Part shown: one piece after another, positions 50,511 to 59,567 of the stretch
Numbering within the stretch: position 1 is the stretch's first letter
Layout of the letters: the number at the start of each line of letters is the position of its first letter
Source of the DNA: Mucilaginibacter arboris
GTDB lineage: Bacteria; Bacteroidota; Bacteroidia; Sphingobacteriales; Sphingobacteriaceae
Direction: 5' to 3'
Length of the DNA: 64,000 nucleotides
Assembly (NCBI RefSeq): GCF_009754915.1
Contig: NZ_WPIK01000015.1
Span: 29,496 to 93,495, forward strand
The notes under the pieces: model-generated
Databases searched by the model: none
What the model saw: the letters and a program-made list of their open reading frames with translations, nothing else
Told to the model about the DNA's origin: nothing
Program-made: the position numbers and the translations under genes

Positions 50511-51576
50511 CCGGAATTCGTACAGTACCAATAAACTTCGTATTGCTTATTGCGGTACTGATTTAATGGACGGTATTTATGAAAACCTGAACCATAAGTT
50601 CCAGATATTTTCGAGTGAAAACGACAGCCAGTTTAACGAATACCTAACCGAGCAGTCTTTAAGCACTTTACCCGAAATTATTTTGATTGAGGCAGATGAG
50701 CAGGGGCATTGTTTTGAAGTGATTGCCAGCATCCGTAAAAATCCGCTGTTAAAAGGATTGATTATTGTTTTACTGGCCTCTAAAGCTACCAACAGCTTAA
50801 AACAGAAAGCGCGTGCATTAAAAATACATGACTTTTATGTACAGCCATTTTCGTACGAGGAACTGGCCGAACGTTTAGATTTCCTGGTACGTTTTAAGCT
50901 GATTAAGCCAAACCTGACAAACCTGTCAGAAAAGGTAACAACTACTTATAAAATGCCGCTTAACAAGCGCGCCTTTGATCTTGTTTTTTCTGTAAGCTGC
51001 ATACTGTTTTTACTGCCCTTATTTATCATAGTGGCCGGGTTAATTGCAATAGAATCTGACGGGAGAATTATTTACAGAAGTAAACGTGTAGGGACCGGTT
51101 ACCAGGTTTTTAATTTCTATAAGTTTCGGTCTATGCGCAGCGATGCCGACAAACAGTTAACCAACTTTAACAACCTGAACCAATACACAGATGGTTATGG
51201 TGCAGGCAAATCAACCTTTGTAAAATTAAAGAACGACCCGCGGGTAACAAGGATCGGGGCTTTTTTACGAAAAACAAGTATTGATGAGTTGCCACAGCTT
51301 TTTAATATCCTGAAAGGGGATATGTCTGTAGTCGGCAACCGGCCTTTACCACTTTACGAGGCAGAACAGCTTACTTCTAATGAGTGGGCTACACGATTTT
51401 TAGGTCCTGCTGGTTTAACCGGACTGTGGCAAATTAGTAGAAGAGGGCACAAGGACATGTCTGAACGGGAAAGGAAAAAATTAGACAATTTTTACTCCCG
51501 TCATTATTCCTTCTGGTTCGACCTGAAAATCATTTTTGGAACTTTCCCTGCTTTATTACAAAAAGAAAAAGTTTAA
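50497..51576 (+). CDS. Phosphoglycosyl transferase with N-terminal pseudo-receiver
   Basis: 359 residues. Residues about 13-130 look like a receiver domain: [48 protein letters not shown]. The acceptor position is Glu65 and the conserved Lys is Gln116, so it cannot be phosphorylated normally. Residues 155-359 are the bacterial sugar transferase domain of WbaP/PglC type: [60 protein letters not shown]. It starts repeat-unit assembly by moving sugar-1-phosphate to undecaprenyl phosphate. It overlaps the response regulator gene. Confidence 0.9.
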   Translation: MTYTNRNSYSTNKLRIAYCGTDLMDGIYENLNHKFQIFSSENDSQFNEYLTEQSLSTLPEIILIEADEQGHCFEVIASIRKNPLLKGLIIVLLASKATNSLKQKARALKIHDFYVQPFSYEELAERLDFLVRFKLIKPNLTNLSEKVTTTYKMPLNKRAFDLVFSVSCILFLLPLFIIVAGLIAIESDGRIIYRSKRVGTGYQVFNFYKFRSMRSDADKQLTNFNNLNQYTDGYGAGKSTFVKLKNDPRVTRIGAFLRKTSIDELPQLFNILKGDMSVVGNRPLPLYEAEQLTSNEWATRFLGPAGLTGLWQISRRGHKDMSERERKKLDNFYSRHYSFWFDLKIIFGTFPALLQKEKV

Positions 51577-51584
51577 CAGCAAAC

Positions 51585-52286
51585 ATGTATAAACGCTATA
51601 CTCTTTTTATCCTGTTAATTTTGATAACTGCTTTTGCCAAAGCACAGGATTCTGTTATCCCGGATATTTCTTATTCCTATCTGGATAAACTAATTGCCTC
51701 AGCCAAAACCAATTATCCGCGTGTTGCTGCTTATAAAAACAGGATTGACCTGGCAAAAACCGCAGTAAGCAAAGCCGGCCTTTCCTGGTTTGACCTGCTT
51801 ACTTTTTCTTACATCTATCAGCCCGATAATACTTTAAATTATACCATCCCCGCTACAAATTACGCAACCACTACTAACCGCTTTCTTTTCAATGGCATCC
51901 AGTTAGGCTTATCGTTAAACTTAGGGTCGCTTTTATTAAAACCGGCAAACGTTAAAGTTGCCAAAACAGAGCTAAAAATAATTGGCGAAGAACAAAGCGA
52001 ATATTTGATTACCCTGACGATGGATGTAAAACGTAAATATTTTACCTATCTGCTACAACAAAACCTGGTAAGAATACAAACACAATCTTACCAGGATATG
52101 CAAAGCGCATTAAAGCAGGCAAAATATAAATTTCAGAAAGGAGAGGCCTCTTTTGAAACTTATAACGCCACCTTATTAAGCGCTGCTACCCGTACAGAGC
52201 AAAAGTTACAGGCAGAAACCAATTTTTTTATAGCTAAAAGCGATCTGGAGGCTATAGTGGGCGATAAATTAGAAAATATTAAATAA
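51585..52286 (+). CDS. Short TolC/OEP-like outer-membrane protein
   Basis: 233 residues with a signal peptide (MYKRYTLFILLILITAFAKA). The mature part shows an OEP pattern (YLDKLIASAKTNYPRVAAYK, NRIDLAKTAVSKAGLSWFDL, then a beta stretch FLFNGIQLGLSLNLGSLLL and helices VKRKYFTYLLQQNLVRI). Normal TolC proteins have two such repeats and about 430-480 residues; this has one. It may assemble from more subunits or have another role. Its stop overlaps the next start by 1 bp, so it is tied to the Wzz-like protein. Confidence 0.75.
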   Translation: MYKRYTLFILLILITAFAKAQDSVIPDISYSYLDKLIASAKTNYPRVAAYKNRIDLAKTAVSKAGLSWFDLLTFSYIYQPDNTLNYTIPATNYATTTNRFLFNGIQLGLSLNLGSLLLKPANVKVAKTELKIIGEEQSEYLITLTMDVKRKYFTYLLQQNLVRIQTQSYQDMQSALKQAKYKFQKGEASFETYNATLLSAATRTEQKLQAETNFFIAKSDLEAIVGDKLENIK

Positions 52287-54481
52287 TGCAATTGGCCAGG
52301 TTTTTAAAACTGCTTTACAGGTACCGGTTTATACTGATGGCCGTACCGGTAATCGCTGTGCTGCTCACTTTTTTTTTAACCCGGAAACTGCCAGACCTTT
52401 ATTTAGCACAAACAGATTTATCAACCGGGATTATTGATCCTTCCCAACAAGTTTTAGGAAATACGGATGCTGTTATTCAGGAATCAAAAGTAAGCCAGCA
52501 ATTTTCTAATCTTTTACAAACCATTCGTTTAGGAAAAGTAACAGACCAGGTTTCTTACAGTCTTATTTTGCACGATCTTACCTCAAAAAAACCTTTTCGT
52601 GCTAAAAGTACATTACTGCAACAACTTAATGCCAATGCGCTTGCGCATGCAATTAAAGTATTTACTTATAAATATCAGCATCATGAACCTCTGGATTTAA
52701 CCAACCAGGACGAAGCAGGGTTACAAAGTGTATTGGAAGCCCAGAAGTACGATGCAGAAAGCATTAAAAAAGAATTAACTGTTTATCGTACGGACAACAG
52801 TGATTTTGTACATCTGGACTTTACATCAGAACAACCGCAGTTATCTGCATTTGTATTAAATACGCTTTGTAAAGAATTTATAGCTTATACCATTACAGAG
52901 CAGCAAAAGAACAAGGGCCATGCTAACCAGTTTTTAGAAAAATTAGTAAAACAAAAACTGGATGCCATGAACGAAAAAGTAGCGGCATTAAAAAATTACA
53001 AGATACAAAACCATATCCTTGACCTTAAAGGCCAGTCAACTTCCATTTATGCTCAGCTTATAGAATACCAGGACCGTAAAGCACAGGCAGAAAAAGACAT
53101 TTTATCCTACAACAGTGCCATTGCAAATATTAACAGCCGGTTTAACCCGAACGACAGAAGGTACCTGGAAGCAAGTACAGTTAGAATTAATGGCCTGATT
53201 GCACAAACAAAAGACCGCCTGGCTGCAATAAACAGCAAATACATTCAGAATAATTTTGATGCACGGTACAAAAAAAGCAGTGATTCCCTGCAAAATGTAC
53301 TCGATACACAAATCAGCCAGATGTCCGATCAGTATGTTGCTAATCCTTTGGCCGGAAAAGAAAGTTTAGTACAGGAAAAAGTTAAAATGGAAATTACGCG
53401 CGATATGGCACGTTCCGGGTTAAAAAATCTGGATAATCATGTCAATCAGCTAAATCATCAGCTTGACCGGATCGTTCCTTTTGATGCAGCTATCCAATCT
53501 TACGAGCGCGATATCGAAGTGGCTTCCAAAGAGTATATAGATGTTCAAAACAAGTACAACCAGTCTTCCATAGAATCTGATGTAAAATCAACTTTAAAGC
53601 AAATTGAAGTTGCTATGCCTGGCACAAAACAACCTTCTAAAAAGCTGCTGCTAACTTTATTGAGCGGCGTACTGAGTGCGGTATTTTGTCTGATGGTACT
53701 TTTTATACTATATTATTTGGATAGCACCATCCGTATGCCTTTAGAGTTGGCCAATGCTGCCCAGCTTCCGGTTTTAGGGCAACTGAACCTGATCGTTAAA
53801 TCGGGTATAGATTTTAAACGTATTGGCAATAGTAAGCAAAGTACCAACGAGTTGCAGCAGTTTAAAAACCTGTTGCGTTCTATCCGGTACGAAATTGACA
53901 GCGAACTACAGGCAGACAAACCATTTAATGGGGAAGCAGAAGGCCGGATACTGGCTATTACCAGCATGAACGAAGCAGAAGGGAAATCACTGGTTTGTAT
54001 GAGCCTGGCATCTGCGTATGCAATGGCCAATAAAAAAGTTTTAGTAGTTGACGGAAATTTCGATAATCCATCTATAACCAAAGCCGCGATTGACAATGCT
54101 TATTTAGAGGATTTTTTAAGGGATGAAGAAGCGGTGATTCAACTTCAGAATAGCAGCCTGATCTGTGTAATGGGCAACCGGGGCGGCGAGCAGTCGTTAC
54201 TTGAAAAAAGCAGCGAAAAGATTATTCAAGATAGATTTAATCAGTTGAAAAAAAACTTCGATGTCATCATCATTGAAACGCAGGCTTTAAGCCTGATGAA
54301 CAAAGCAAAAGAATGGATACAATTTGCTGATAAAGTAATTGCTGTTTTTGAAGCGAACCAATCTATAACACCCAACAAACAATTATATCTAAACTACTTA
54401 CATACCTTAAGTTCAAAGTTTATTGGAATGGTAATGAATAAAGTGGTAATAAGTAAAGGATTAGAAGTACAAGAGGTTTAA
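52286..54481 (+). CDS. Wzz/BY-kinase-like polysaccharide co-polymerase
   Basis: 731 residues. N-terminal helix FILMAVPVIAVLLTFFLT then a long periplasmic coiled-coil region and a second helix at about 455-475 (LLLTLLSGVLSAVFCLMVLF). The cytoplasmic part is BY-kinase-like: Walker A-like NEAEGKSLVCMSLASA (about 558-572), VLVVDGNFDNP (A') and VIIIETQAL (B). The C-terminal Tyr cluster of true BY-kinases is absent (ends KGLEVQEV), and the A' box lacks the usual DxDxR. It probably sets chain length but may not autophosphorylate. Confidence 0.87.
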   Translation: MQLARFLKLLYRYRFILMAVPVIAVLLTFFLTRKLPDLYLAQTDLSTGIIDPSQQVLGNTDAVIQESKVSQQFSNLLQTIRLGKVTDQVSYSLILHDLTSKKPFRAKSTLLQQLNANALAHAIKVFTYKYQHHEPLDLTNQDEAGLQSVLEAQKYDAESIKKELTVYRTDNSDFVHLDFTSEQPQLSAFVLNTLCKEFIAYTITEQQKNKGHANQFLEKLVKQKLDAMNEKVAALKNYKIQNHILDLKGQSTSIYAQLIEYQDRKAQAEKDILSYNSAIANINSRFNPNDRRYLEASTVRINGLIAQTKDRLAAINSKYIQNNFDARYKKSSDSLQNVLDTQISQMSDQYVANPLAGKESLVQEKVKMEITRDMARSGLKNLDNHVNQLNHQLDRIVPFDAAIQSYERDIEVASKEYIDVQNKYNQSSIESDVKSTLKQIEVAMPGTKQPSKKLLLTLLSGVLSAVFCLMVLFILYYLDSTIRMPLELANAAQLPVLGQLNLIVKSGIDFKRIGNSKQSTNELQQFKNLLRSIRYEIDSELQADKPFNGEAEGRILAITSMNEAEGKSLVCMSLASAYAMANKKVLVVDGNFDNPSITKAAIDNAYLEDFLRDEEAVIQLQNSSLICVMGNRGGEQSLLEKSSEKIIQDRFNQLKKNFDVIIIETQALSLMNKAKEWIQFADKVIAVFEANQSITPNKQLYLNYLHTLSSKFIGMVMNKVVISKGLEVQEV

Positions 54482-54498
54482 CCGTTATATTTTTTCTG

Positions 54499-55704
54499 AT
54501 GTATATCCGTATATTGATATTTATTTGGCAAGCAGTTCAGTTGGCTATCGGGTATAACCTGGTTTTTCCATTATTATTATACTTTCTTTATCCGGCAGCC
54601 AGAAATAAATTCAGGTTAAACAAAGTATGGAACAGGGTAACCGAGGCCGATTATGGTATTATCGTTACTGCTTATCAGCAAACAGATGCACTGCCAAATG
54701 TTATTGAATCGCTGTTAAAACAGGAGTACACTAATTTTATGATTTATATTGTGGCGGATCAATGCGACATTTCGCAGCTTAACTTTGATCATCCGCAGGT
54801 AATTGTTTTAAGGCCGGAGAAACCATTAAAAAGTAATATACGCTCGCATTTTTATGCCATAAAACGTTTTGTAAGGCCTCATCCAAGGTTAACCATAATT
54901 GATAGTGACAACCTTGCCCATCCCAAATATTTGAGCGAGATGAATGTATGTTTTACCAATGGTTACCAGGCGGTACAAGGGCTTAGGGCAGCAAAAAACT
55001 TAAACACAACATACGCCTGCCTGGACGCAGCAAGAGATATCTACTATCATTTTTATGATGGCGAACTGCTCTTTAAAGCTGGTTCTTCTGCTACCTTAGC
55101 CGGCTCCGGAATGGCATTTACGACAGAACTTTATAGATTTTGCCTTGAAAACTTAGATATAAGCGGCGCTGGTTTTGATAAAGTGCTGCAAGCGGAAATT
55201 GTTAACTATCGCTTACAAATTTCCTTTGCCCACAAAGCAATTGTATATGATGAAAAAACCATGCACCCGCAGCAATTGGTTAACCAGCGAACCCGGTGGA
55301 TCAGGGCTTGGTTTCGGTATGCAGGGTTTGGGTTTAAGCTGATATTTAGAGGATTAGGTAATTTAAGCAAAAACCAGGTTTTATTTGGACTGGTACTTTT
55401 ACGGCCACCTTTATTTATTTTCCTGATCTTGTCCGGCATTTGTACAATTGCCAATTTATGGGTCCATCCGGCTTATACCTGGTTTTGGCTGGCAGGGTAT
55501 GCTTCTTTTATCGTTAGTTTTTTTATTGCCTTGTACCAGTCGAAAGCGGACCATCGAATTTACAAAGCCTTATATGGCATACCAAAGTTTATGTTTTACC
55601 AGGTTTTGTCCCTGCTGAGAATAAGCAAAACAGAGGGAGGTTCTGTTGCAACGGAGCATTATTATCAGGCAGATATTAAAAAAGTAATGCAGGAAAAAAT
55701 ATGA
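54499..55704 (+). CDS. Glycosyltransferase family 2 (membrane)
   Basis: 401 residues. N-terminal helix AVQLAIGYNLVFPLLLYFLY, then GT-A domain: YGIIVTAYQQTDALPNVIES, DSDN (metal-binding DxD), a catalytic D in ISGAGFDKV and QRTRW (the Q-x-x-R-W motif of processive GT2). Two or three C-terminal helices (VLFGLVLLRPPLFIFLILSG). It should add sugars to the lipid-linked repeat or polymerise them. It overlaps a small ORF by 4 bp. A motif copy at 55499 is in the opposite orientation, read YASFI. Confidence 0.9.
   Translation: MYIRILIFIWQAVQLAIGYNLVFPLLLYFLYPAARNKFRLNKVWNRVTEADYGIIVTAYQQTDALPNVIESLLKQEYTNFMIYIVADQCDISQLNFDHPQVIVLRPEKPLKSNIRSHFYAIKRFVRPHPRLTIIDSDNLAHPKYLSEMNVCFTNGYQAVQGLRAAKNLNTTYACLDAARDIYYHFYDGELLFKAGSSATLAGSGMAFTTELYRFCLENLDISGAGFDKVLQAEIVNYRLQISFAHKAIVYDEKTMHPQQLVNQRTRWIRAWFRYAGFGFKLIFRGLGNLSKNQVLFGLVLLRPPLFIFLILSGICTIANLWVHPAYTWFWLAGYASFIVSFFIALYQSKADHRIYKALYGIPKFMFYQVLSLLRISKTEGGSVATEHYYQADIKKVMQEKI
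55499..55512 (-). repeat. Dispersed motif copy inside the GT2 gene
   Basis: Antisense orientation; the gene reads it as YASFI. Confidence 0.8.
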
Positions 55705-55838
55705 TCAGGCCGGAAGTTTCAACTGCAAATCGAATAGCAATTCCGGGAAAACGGCAAAAAAACATTGCCGGATTATTAGCCACTGTACTGGCCTTTGTAA
55801 GCGTATTTATATTTTTTTTTAAAATATTGTTCTTTTAA
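55701..55838 (+). CDS. 45-residue membrane ORF in the EPS operon
   Basis: A frame from ATG 55701 overlapping the GT2 stop by 4 bp (ATGA) and ending TAA directly before the ATG of the polymerase at 55839. The product is MIRPEVSTANRIAIPGKRQK, then NIAGLLATVLAFVSVFIFFF and KILFF: a basic N-terminus and one membrane helix. The double coupling (4-bp overlap in, 0-bp gap out) makes it likely to be translated. No family known; it may help fold or regulate the polymerase. Confidence 0.65.
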   Translation: MIRPEVSTANRIAIPGKRQKNIAGLLATVLAFVSVFIFFFKILFF

Positions 55839-57308
55839 ATGAAAGTATTGCCAGCATCTTATTTTTCTGTTGGTAAAAAAATATTACCCGCTTCCCGAAG
55901 TTATTCTGGCAGCCCGTTACTTCGCTTAAATCATTTTATCCCCATCGCCTTATTGCTGGCGGCCTTTGTTTTTCCTTTATTGGTAGCTTGTTTCGGCTTA
56001 ATTGCAGGTTTGATGGCACTGATTGTGATTATTGGCCTACCCCTTGTTTATGCCGTTGTGGTTTATCCGGAAACTGGTATCCTTGTATTGCTGATAGCGG
56101 CTTATCTCGTGATGTGGATAATCCGGATGGGGGTAAATTTTCCGTTGGGCACTTTAATGGATGCCTTGCAGATGCTTCTTTTATTAGGCTTTTTTATCAA
56201 ACAGAAAACCAATCCCGACTGGAGTTTTATTAAAACACCTATCAGTAAAATGGTCCTGACCTGGATTGTGTATAATTTGTTTGAGGTAGTTAATTCAAAC
56301 TTCTTTTGCTGGTTATATACCATCCGAACTGTTGCGGTTATAACGTTGCTGTATTTTGTATTTGTGTATCAAATTAAGTCGGTAAAGTTTATCCGGACGA
56401 TATTAAAAGTTTGGATCGCATTAACTTTTTTTGCTGCTGCTTACGCTTTTAAACAAGAGTATTTTGGTTTTTTTGCCTTTGAGCAGGCGCAATTAGCAGA
56501 CCCGCTGATGGTCTCGCTTTTATTTATAGGAGGGATCTGGCGTAAGTTTTCCATTTTTTCTGATCCGGTAACTTTTGCTTACAATATGGTTATTGGCAGT
56601 TTATTATGTATGTGCCTGCTTACCGGAACACTTAAAACCTGGAAAAAAGCAGTAATGCTTCTTTTAGCACTGTTTTTTTTACTCAATATGCTATACTCTG
56701 GAACACGCGGCGCTTATGTGCTGGTCCCGGCTGCACTGGTTTTAATTGCCGTTCTTAATTACAGCAAAAAAGTTTTGGCAATGAGTATTATAGCAGGCAT
56801 CCTGATAGGTATCCTGATTGTAATACCAACTTCAAACCCAACTATTTACCGTTTTCAAAGTGCTTTTAAACCATCTGAAGATGCTTCTTATATGGTTCGT
56901 AAAAACAATCAGAAACTGATCCAGCCTTTTATACTTACGCATCCTATCGGTGGCGGGTTGGGTGCAACAGGCGTATGGGGAATGCGTTTTGCGCCTTATT
57001 CTTTTTTAGCCCATTTTCCGCCGGATAGTGGTTATGTGCGGGTTGCAGTAGAACTTGGCCCAATCGGACTTTTGTTGATTTGTATGCTCATGTTTGTGAT
57101 TTTAAAAACAGGCATTAAAAATTATTTTTTAATCCGTAATCCCGAACTTAAAGCTTATTGCCTCGCTGCTACAACCATTGTTTTTGCACTCAATATTGGC
57201 AATTTCCCACAGGAAGCTATTGTTCAGTTTCCGACTAATATTTTATTTTTTCTTGCAGCGGCTTTGATCCCTGTCAGCCTTAAATTAGATCAGTCACCGA
57301 TTAAATAA
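55839..57308 (+). CDS. O-antigen ligase/polymerase family protein (Wzy-like)
   Basis: 489 residues with 10-12 helices. The O-antigen ligase-like region shows a large periplasmic loop, SGTRGAYVLVPAALVL and the later HPIGGGLGATGVWGMRF. The N-terminal 30 residues are polar. It would polymerise or ligate the repeat units from the upstream transferases. Motif copies at 56172 and 56655 are antisense, read as MLLL within helices. Confidence 0.88.
   Translation: MKVLPASYFSVGKKILPASRSYSGSPLLRLNHFIPIALLLAAFVFPLLVACFGLIAGLMALIVIIGLPLVYAVVVYPETGILVLLIAAYLVMWIIRMGVNFPLGTLMDALQMLLLLGFFIKQKTNPDWSFIKTPISKMVLTWIVYNLFEVVNSNFFCWLYTIRTVAVITLLYFVFVYQIKSVKFIRTILKVWIALTFFAAAYAFKQEYFGFFAFEQAQLADPLMVSLLFIGGIWRKFSIFSDPVTFAYNMVIGSLLCMCLLTGTLKTWKKAVMLLLALFFLLNMLYSGTRGAYVLVPAALVLIAVLNYSKKVLAMSIIAGILIGILIVIPTSNPTIYRFQSAFKPSEDASYMVRKNNQKLIQPFILTHPIGGGLGATGVWGMRFAPYSFLAHFPPDSGYVRVAVELGPIGLLLICMLMFVILKTGIKNYFLIRNPELKAYCLAATTIVFALNIGNFPQEAIVQFPTNILFFLAAALIPVSLKLDQSPIK
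56172..56185 (-). repeat. Motif core inside the polymerase gene
   Basis: ATGCTTCTTTTATT, antisense, read QMLLLL in a helix; could be chance for Leu-rich coding. Confidence 0.5.
56655..56668 (-). repeat. Motif core inside the polymerase gene
   Basis: ATGCTTCTTTTAGC, antisense, read VMLLLA in a helix; same caveat. Confidence 0.5.
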
Positions 57309-57313
57309 TAACG

Positions 57314-58546
57314 ATGGAACCAACTTTAATCACCAACAGAGATTTTATTATTGTAGGCCAACAGGCGTGGGATACAGAAATTGGCAGTAACTGTAAAAAT
57401 ATCGCCTTGGAATTGAGTACGAATAACCGTGTCTTATACATAAATCCGCCGCTCGACAGGATTACGGTTTTTAGAAACAAGTGCGATGAAAAGATCATCA
57501 AAAGAAAACGGATGATGCGGGGCGAAGAAAACAGCCTCATAAAAATTCAGGAAAACTTGTGGAATTTATATCCGGATTGTATGCTGGAATCCATCAATTG
57601 GATCAAAAGCCATTTTTTGTTTGATCTGGTCAATAAATGGAACAATGCGCGTTATGCCAGGTCTATTACAAAAGCTACAGATTTTTTAGGTTTTAAAGAT
57701 TTTATCCTCTTCAATGATAATGATATTTTCAAAAGTTTTTATCTGAAAGAGTTTTTGCACCCTAAAACAAGTATTTATTATTCGAGGGACTACATGCTGG
57801 GCACCCAATATTGGAAGTATCATGGCGAAATGCTGGAACCGGAACTGATCAAAAAAAACGATCTCTGCTTAGCCAACTCACAATATTTAACCAACTACTG
57901 CAAAAAGTATAATATTAACTCTTTTTTTATTGGCCAGGGTTGCGATCTCAGCCTTTTTACTTCTTTAAAACAGCAAAAGCTGCCAGATTTGCAACATTTA
58001 CAGCAGCCTTTAATTGGTTATGTTGGTGCTCTTTCGTCTCCACGCTTGGATATTGATTTGATTGCTTTTGTTGCAAAAGCTAACCCTGATTGGAGTATTG
58101 TTTTAATTGGGCCGGAAGATGCAGGTTTCCAAATTAGCGAACTTCATCTTATCAAAAACATTCATTTTATGGGATTAAAAGAAGCATCTGTTTTACCTAA
58201 TTATATTGATGCTTTGGATGTTTGCATCAACCCGCAACTGGTTAACGAAATAACAATTGGCAATTATCCCAGAAAAATAGATGAATATCTGGCACTTGGG
58301 AAACCTGTTGTAGCTATAGCAACCGAAGCGATGCTGATGTTTAAAGAACATACTTATTTAGCCCAAAACAAAGAAGAATTTGTGCAACAGATACATTTGG
58401 CTTTGGCAGAAAATACCTTACAAAAGCAGCACCAGCGGATGAGCTTTGCTTTTAACCATACCTGGGAAAACAGTGTGAACGCAATGTACAAAGCTATAGT
58501 GCAAACAGAAAACCGGTTAATGGCAGTTAAAGAAAATTACCGGTAA
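57314..58546 (+). CDS. Glycosyltransferase family 4-like
   Basis: 410 residues, GT-B fold. N-terminal half: RDFIIVGQQAWDTEIGSNCK, YYSRDYMLGTQYWKYHG. C-terminal half: IGYVGALSSPRLDIDLIAFV, WSIVLIGPEDAG, IHFMGLKEASVLPNYIDALD, VCINPQ and GNYPRKIDEYLALGKPVVAI, with the donor-binding Glu region. It adds a sugar during EPS assembly. The dispersed motif at 58174 encodes LKEAS in this conserved loop. It is the last gene of the cluster and follows the polymerase by 5 bp. Confidence 0.88.
   Translation: MEPTLITNRDFIIVGQQAWDTEIGSNCKNIALELSTNNRVLYINPPLDRITVFRNKCDEKIIKRKRMMRGEENSLIKIQENLWNLYPDCMLESINWIKSHFLFDLVNKWNNARYARSITKATDFLGFKDFILFNDNDIFKSFYLKEFLHPKTSIYYSRDYMLGTQYWKYHGEMLEPELIKKNDLCLANSQYLTNYCKKYNINSFFIGQGCDLSLFTSLKQQKLPDLQHLQQPLIGYVGALSSPRLDIDLIAFVAKANPDWSIVLIGPEDAGFQISELHLIKNIHFMGLKEASVLPNYIDALDVCINPQLVNEITIGNYPRKIDEYLALGKPVVAIATEAMLMFKEHTYLAQNKEEFVQQIHLALAENTLQKQHQRMSFAFNHTWENSVNAMYKAIVQTENRLMAVKENYR
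58174..58187 (+). repeat. Dispersed motif copy inside the GT4 gene
   Basis: ATTAAAAGAAGCAT, sense orientation, read as LKEAS. Confidence 0.83.
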
Positions 58547-58555
58547 AAACAGTAC
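58542..58555 (+). repeat. Variant motif at the GT4 stop
   Basis: GGTAAAAACAGTAC; it contains the TAA stop of the GT4 gene. Confidence 0.45.
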
Positions 58556-58573
58556 AGGGTTTGTTGAAAGTAA

Positions 58574-58603
58574 AAGCCGCTAAACCAAAAGGCTTAACGG
58601 CTT
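58574..58603. terminator. Imperfect bidirectional terminator
   Basis: AAGCCGCTAAACC, a short loop and GGCTTAACGGCTT with two mismatches, between convergent genes. Confidence 0.6.
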
Positions 58604-58625
58604 CTGTTAGCAATTCTATTTTTTC

Positions 58626-59540
58626 TTATTTATCAAACAGATGAAGCTGTAAACTAATTTCAAAATCGCCATTGGTATAATTGCTGATGGCAGAAGTTTC
58701 TGTAGTGTAAAAAGCAAGTATAGAATAATTGTTCTTATTCAAACCAAAACCAACTGTAGTGCTTTTGGTAGAATGATACATTCCCTGAAAAGATAACAGG
58801 TTATTTGCAAACGTTAAGTTGGCGCCAGCGTCCAGAATATTAGTATAACCTTTTACACCCCGAAAGCTAACTTTTGGCTCCAATCCGATTGCATTAATGG
58901 TTTCACCAAAATTAAAACGATAACCCACAGACGTAAAATACAAGGAACGGTCTATCGTATAGTTATTATTATCCTGGTTAAAAATGCTTCTCAGGTTTGG
59001 TAAAGCTGCCTGAACGCTCAGGTTATTGCTGGTATAAGCAACACCAAAATCGCCGTCCAAATAACTTTTGCGTTCGTTGTATCTGGCAACTGAAAGATCA
59101 TTTGGATCGCCAATAACTTCATTATACGGAACACGCTGACTTAAAACGCCGGCAGAAAGGCCGAAATTAAGTTTCTGGTTATTTTGGCCTAACGGAATAT
59201 GATAAGCATAAGTAGCAACAGCGCGTGTAGATTTTAACAAACCCGACTGCTCATTGTAAACATTCACTCCGAAAGCAGCACGGCTTAACAAATAATCAGC
59301 AGAAATGGCTTGCGTAAAAGGAGATCCGGGAATAGAGCTCCATTGCTTACGAACACTCAAATTGAGGTTTAAGCCATTATTGATACCAGCCATTGCCGGA
59401 TTAAACAAATACTGGTTTTGAAAATACTGGGAAGCCAGCGGGTTAAGCTGCGCTTTTACCGATGTCTGGATGATTACAAATGATAGAAAAATTGCGGCAG
59501 CAATACTTCTTTTATGGCATAAAAATTTAGTTGAATACAT
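58626..59540 (-). CDS. PorP/SprF-family type IX secretion membrane protein
   Basis: 304 residues. Signal peptide MYSTKFLCHKRSIAAAIFLS, FVIIQTSVKAQ. The body has the PorP/SprF features: LASQYFQNQYLFNPAMAGIN, RKQWSSIPGSPFTQ, LLSRAAFGVNVYNEQSG, SLQLHLFDK at the end. These outer-membrane barrels pair with T9SS type B cargo and help export or anchor it. It is followed upstream by two such cargo genes. The n-region of the signal peptide is encoded by a motif copy (59503-59516). Confidence 0.92.
   Translation of the reverse strand: MYSTKFLCHKRSIAAAIFLSFVIIQTSVKAQLNPLASQYFQNQYLFNPAMAGINNGLNLNLSVRKQWSSIPGSPFTQAISADYLLSRAAFGVNVYNEQSGLLKSTRAVATYAYHIPLGQNNQKLNFGLSAGVLSQRVPYNEVIGDPNDLSVARYNERKSYLDGDFGVAYTSNNLSVQAALPNLRSIFNQDNNNYTIDRSLYFTSVGYRFNFGETINAIGLEPKVSFRGVKGYTNILDAGANLTFANNLLSFQGMYHSTKSTTVGFGLNKNNYSILAFYTTETSAISNYTNGDFEISLQLHLFDK
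59503..59516 (-). repeat. Motif copy encoding part of the PorP signal peptide
   Basis: Minus-strand CATAAAAGAAGTAT, preceded by AAATTTTTATGC; read HKRSIAA in sense orientation. Confidence 0.86.
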
Positions 59541-59567
59541 TTTTTGTTTTTTCTTTTTAAGTGAAGA

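Noticed and set aside
51585..52286. The short TolC-like gene as a frameshifted normal TolC
   Set aside because: The frame ends exactly at the next start codon with 1-bp overlap and no continuing OEP repeat was seen in other frames downstream.
56172..56668. Motif cores in the polymerase gene as firm motif copies
   Set aside because: They read MLLL within membrane helices and lack the left arm, so Leu codons may produce them by chance; listed with low confidence.
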